Source: an uncultured Acidimicrobiales bacterium (GTDB lineage: Bacteria; Actinomycetota; Acidimicrobiia; Acidimicrobiales; UBA10347). From it: a stretch of 13,688 nt of DNA. The position numbers were made by a program, and so were the translations under genes. Shown here piece by piece: positions 12,533 through 13,688 of the stretch. Where the stretch lies: assembly GCA_937942965.1 (NCBI GenBank), contig CALDGN010000202.1:1-13688 (forward strand). Reading direction: 5' to 3'. Below the pieces are notes generated by a model. That model did no database searches, had not been told where the DNA came from, and saw nothing but the letters and a program-made list of their open reading frames with translations. The number at the start of each line of letters is the position of its first letter. Within the stretch, counting starts at the first letter, position 1.

Positions 12533-13688
12533 TCATGCGGGCGAGACGGTGACCGGGACGCCGTTGAGCGCGATGTTGCCGCTCACCTCGTCCCGGAAGG
12601 CCTCGTCGGTCAAGACGTTGGTATTGATACCGCGATATTCGGTCGCGTGACGAAGTCGGACGCCGGGCATGTTCTGACCGAACCCGTGGGGGATGCTCAC
12701 GACGCCGGGGCGGATGTCGTCGGTCCGCTCGGCGTCGATGATGACCTCACCAACTCGCGACGCGACCTTGACCGGCGAACCGTCGGCGATGCCGAGACGG
12801 TCGGCGTCGTCGGGGTGGATCTGCATGGTGCAGCGATTTCGACCCTTCACCAGCACATCGATGTTGTGCATCCACGAGTTGTTCGACCGGACGTGTCGAC
12901 GACCGACCAGCACCAGCTGCTCGTCGTCGACATCGCGTTCCAGCGAAGCGGTGAGCCTCGTCATGTCGGCTTCGAGCTGCGGCGGGAGCATCTCGATCTT
13001 GCCGCTCGGGGTACGGAGGTTGGCGGGAATGCGACCCTCCTCCAGCTCACCGAGGTCGACACCGTGCGGGTTTGCCTCGAGCATGGCGAGCGTCAGATCT
13101 TCGGTGGGGTCGCCATCGATGGCCGGCTCGGCATCGAACCCCGCGCCGTATGGACCCGTCTGCAACATGATGTCGAGCAGCCGCTCCGGGCCGTCCCGCC
13201 CCTCCAGCTGGCCGAGCATCTCGTCGACATCGCGACCGGCGACGTTGCCGTGTTCGTTGCGGCTCGCCGAGCCGAGCATCCCCTTGGCCATCTCCAGGTC
13301 GATGACCTCGGCAGCCGCCTCGAGTTCGTCGAGCTCGGCGCCGCCAAGCAGCGCGGTGAGCCGGAGCATGATCTCGCCCTCGGTGAGCTGTCCATCGGCG
13401 AGGGGCAGGACCGGCGGTGAGTAGTTGGCCACGTTGTGGACGGCGAAATTCAACAGCGCCAGGTCGTAGTGGCTCTTCTGAAGCGGCGATGGGGGAGGAA
13501 GAATGACGTCGGCGTGGCGGGTGGTCTCGTTGATGTAGAAGTCAACAGACACCATGAACTCGAGCGACGCCAGCGCCGCATCGAGTCGGTCGGCGTTCGG
13601 GTTGGACGACACCGGATTCCCGGCGACCGTCACCAACGCTCGGACCTGACCGTCGCCTTCGGTCTCGATCTCCTCGGGCAGAGCGGCG
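12533..13688 (-). CDS. Molybdopterin-dependent oxidoreductase (C-terminal part, cut by right edge)
   Basis: The reading frame stays open to base 13688, so the start is outside. The visible 384 residues begin AALPEEIETEGDGQVRAL then VTVAGNPV. SVDFYINETTRHADVILPP follows, the conserved segment of the molybdopterin domain in the formate-dehydrogenase/DMSO-reductase superfamily. The C-terminal MGD-contacting domain shows MQIHPDDADRLGIADGSPV, PGVVSIPHGFGQ and a terminal VSGNIALNGVPVTV. A TTG within the frame (13636) is not the start. Members bind Mo-bis-MGD and often a 4Fe-4S cluster near the missing N-terminus, and carry out two-electron redox steps such as hydroxylation or oxygen-atom transfer. 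The subgroup common in actinobacteria has no assigned substrate. It lies upstream of, and probably in one operon with, the acyl-CoA dehydrogenase 31 bases on. The visible part lacks the Fe-S and Mo-ligand regions, so the precise class is open. Confidence 0.9.
   Translation of the reverse strand, partial: AALPEEIETEGDGQVRALVTVAGNPVSSNPNADRLDAALASLEFMVSVDFYINETTRHADVILPPPSPLQKSHYDLALLNFAVHNVANYSPPVLPLADGQLTEGEIMLRLTALLGGAELDELEAAAEVIDLEMAKGMLGSASRNEHGNVAGRDVDEMLGQLEGRDGPERLLDIMLQTGPYGAGFDAEPAIDGDPTEDLTLAMLEANPHGVDLGELEEGRIPANLRTPSGKIEMLPPQLEADMTRLTASLERDVDDEQLVLVGRRHVRSNNSWMHNIDVLVKGRNRCTMQIHPDDADRLGIADGSPVKVASRVGEVIIDAERTDDIRPGVVSIPHGFGQNMPGVRLRHATEYRGINTNVLTDEAFRDEVSGNIALNGVPVTVSPA

Noticed and set aside
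12323..13420. Plus-strand open frame of 365 codons opposite the acyl-CoA dehydrogenase and molybdo-enzyme
   Set aside because: It crosses the junction of two real minus-strand genes, has no domain I recognise, and has no promoter-like element or ribosome site.

Overview
The window is GC-rich, densely coded bacterial DNA with no tRNA, rRNA, CRISPR array or insertion sequence. Most starts that are not translationally coupled lack a Shine-Dalgarno site and instead have a TANNNT-like hexamer exactly 12 bases upstream, the mark of leaderless transcripts. Together with the gene content (several acyl-CoA dehydrogenases, a nitronate-monooxygenase-type flavoprotein, a SNF2/SWIM pair, a COG3910-type ATPase), this suggests a high-GC actinobacterium, perhaps of the Acidimicrobiia. 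The taxon is an inference.

Layout. (1) 1-392, minus: 5' part of a P-loop ATPase running off the left edge, divergent from (2) a phosphotransferase of the aminoglycoside/choline-kinase fold (428-1180, plus), followed by a YjbR/MmcQ-type protein (1212-1580) and a nitronate monooxygenase-family flavoprotein (1604-2680). (3) 2786-6053, plus: a tight three-gene operon with overlapping ends, encoding a NicX-type (2,5-dihydroxypyridine 5,6-dioxygenase-like) metalloprotein, an alpha/beta hydrolase and an AMP-forming acyl-CoA ligase. (4) 6066-10114, minus: a SWIM zinc-finger protein and a SNF2/HelZ-type helicase whose genes overlap by one base. (5) 10177-11289, plus: an acyl-CoA dehydrogenase, meeting head-on with no spacer (6) a second acyl-CoA dehydrogenase (11290-12501, minus), which lies downstream of the C-terminal part of a molybdopterin oxidoreductase (12533-13688, minus, cut by the right edge).

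How the genes may work together. The 2786-6053 operon reads as a small catabolic route: ring or C-C cleavage by an Fe(II)-type dioxygenase, hydrolysis of the cleavage product, and CoA activation of the resulting acid. The substrate is unknown. NicX followed by an alpha/beta hydrolase recalls the NicX/NicD steps of nicotinate breakdown, but the amidase and isomerase of that pathway are absent here and a CoA ligase is present instead. The two acyl-CoA dehydrogenases and the molybdo-enzyme point to a wider lipid or aromatic/steroid-type acyl-CoA catabolic region. The SNF2+SWIM pair is a nucleic-acid module of unclear role placed between the metabolic blocks.

The most interesting items are the dioxygenase-hydrolase-ligase operon, the SNF2+SWIM pair, and the fixed spacing of the leaderless -10 elements.
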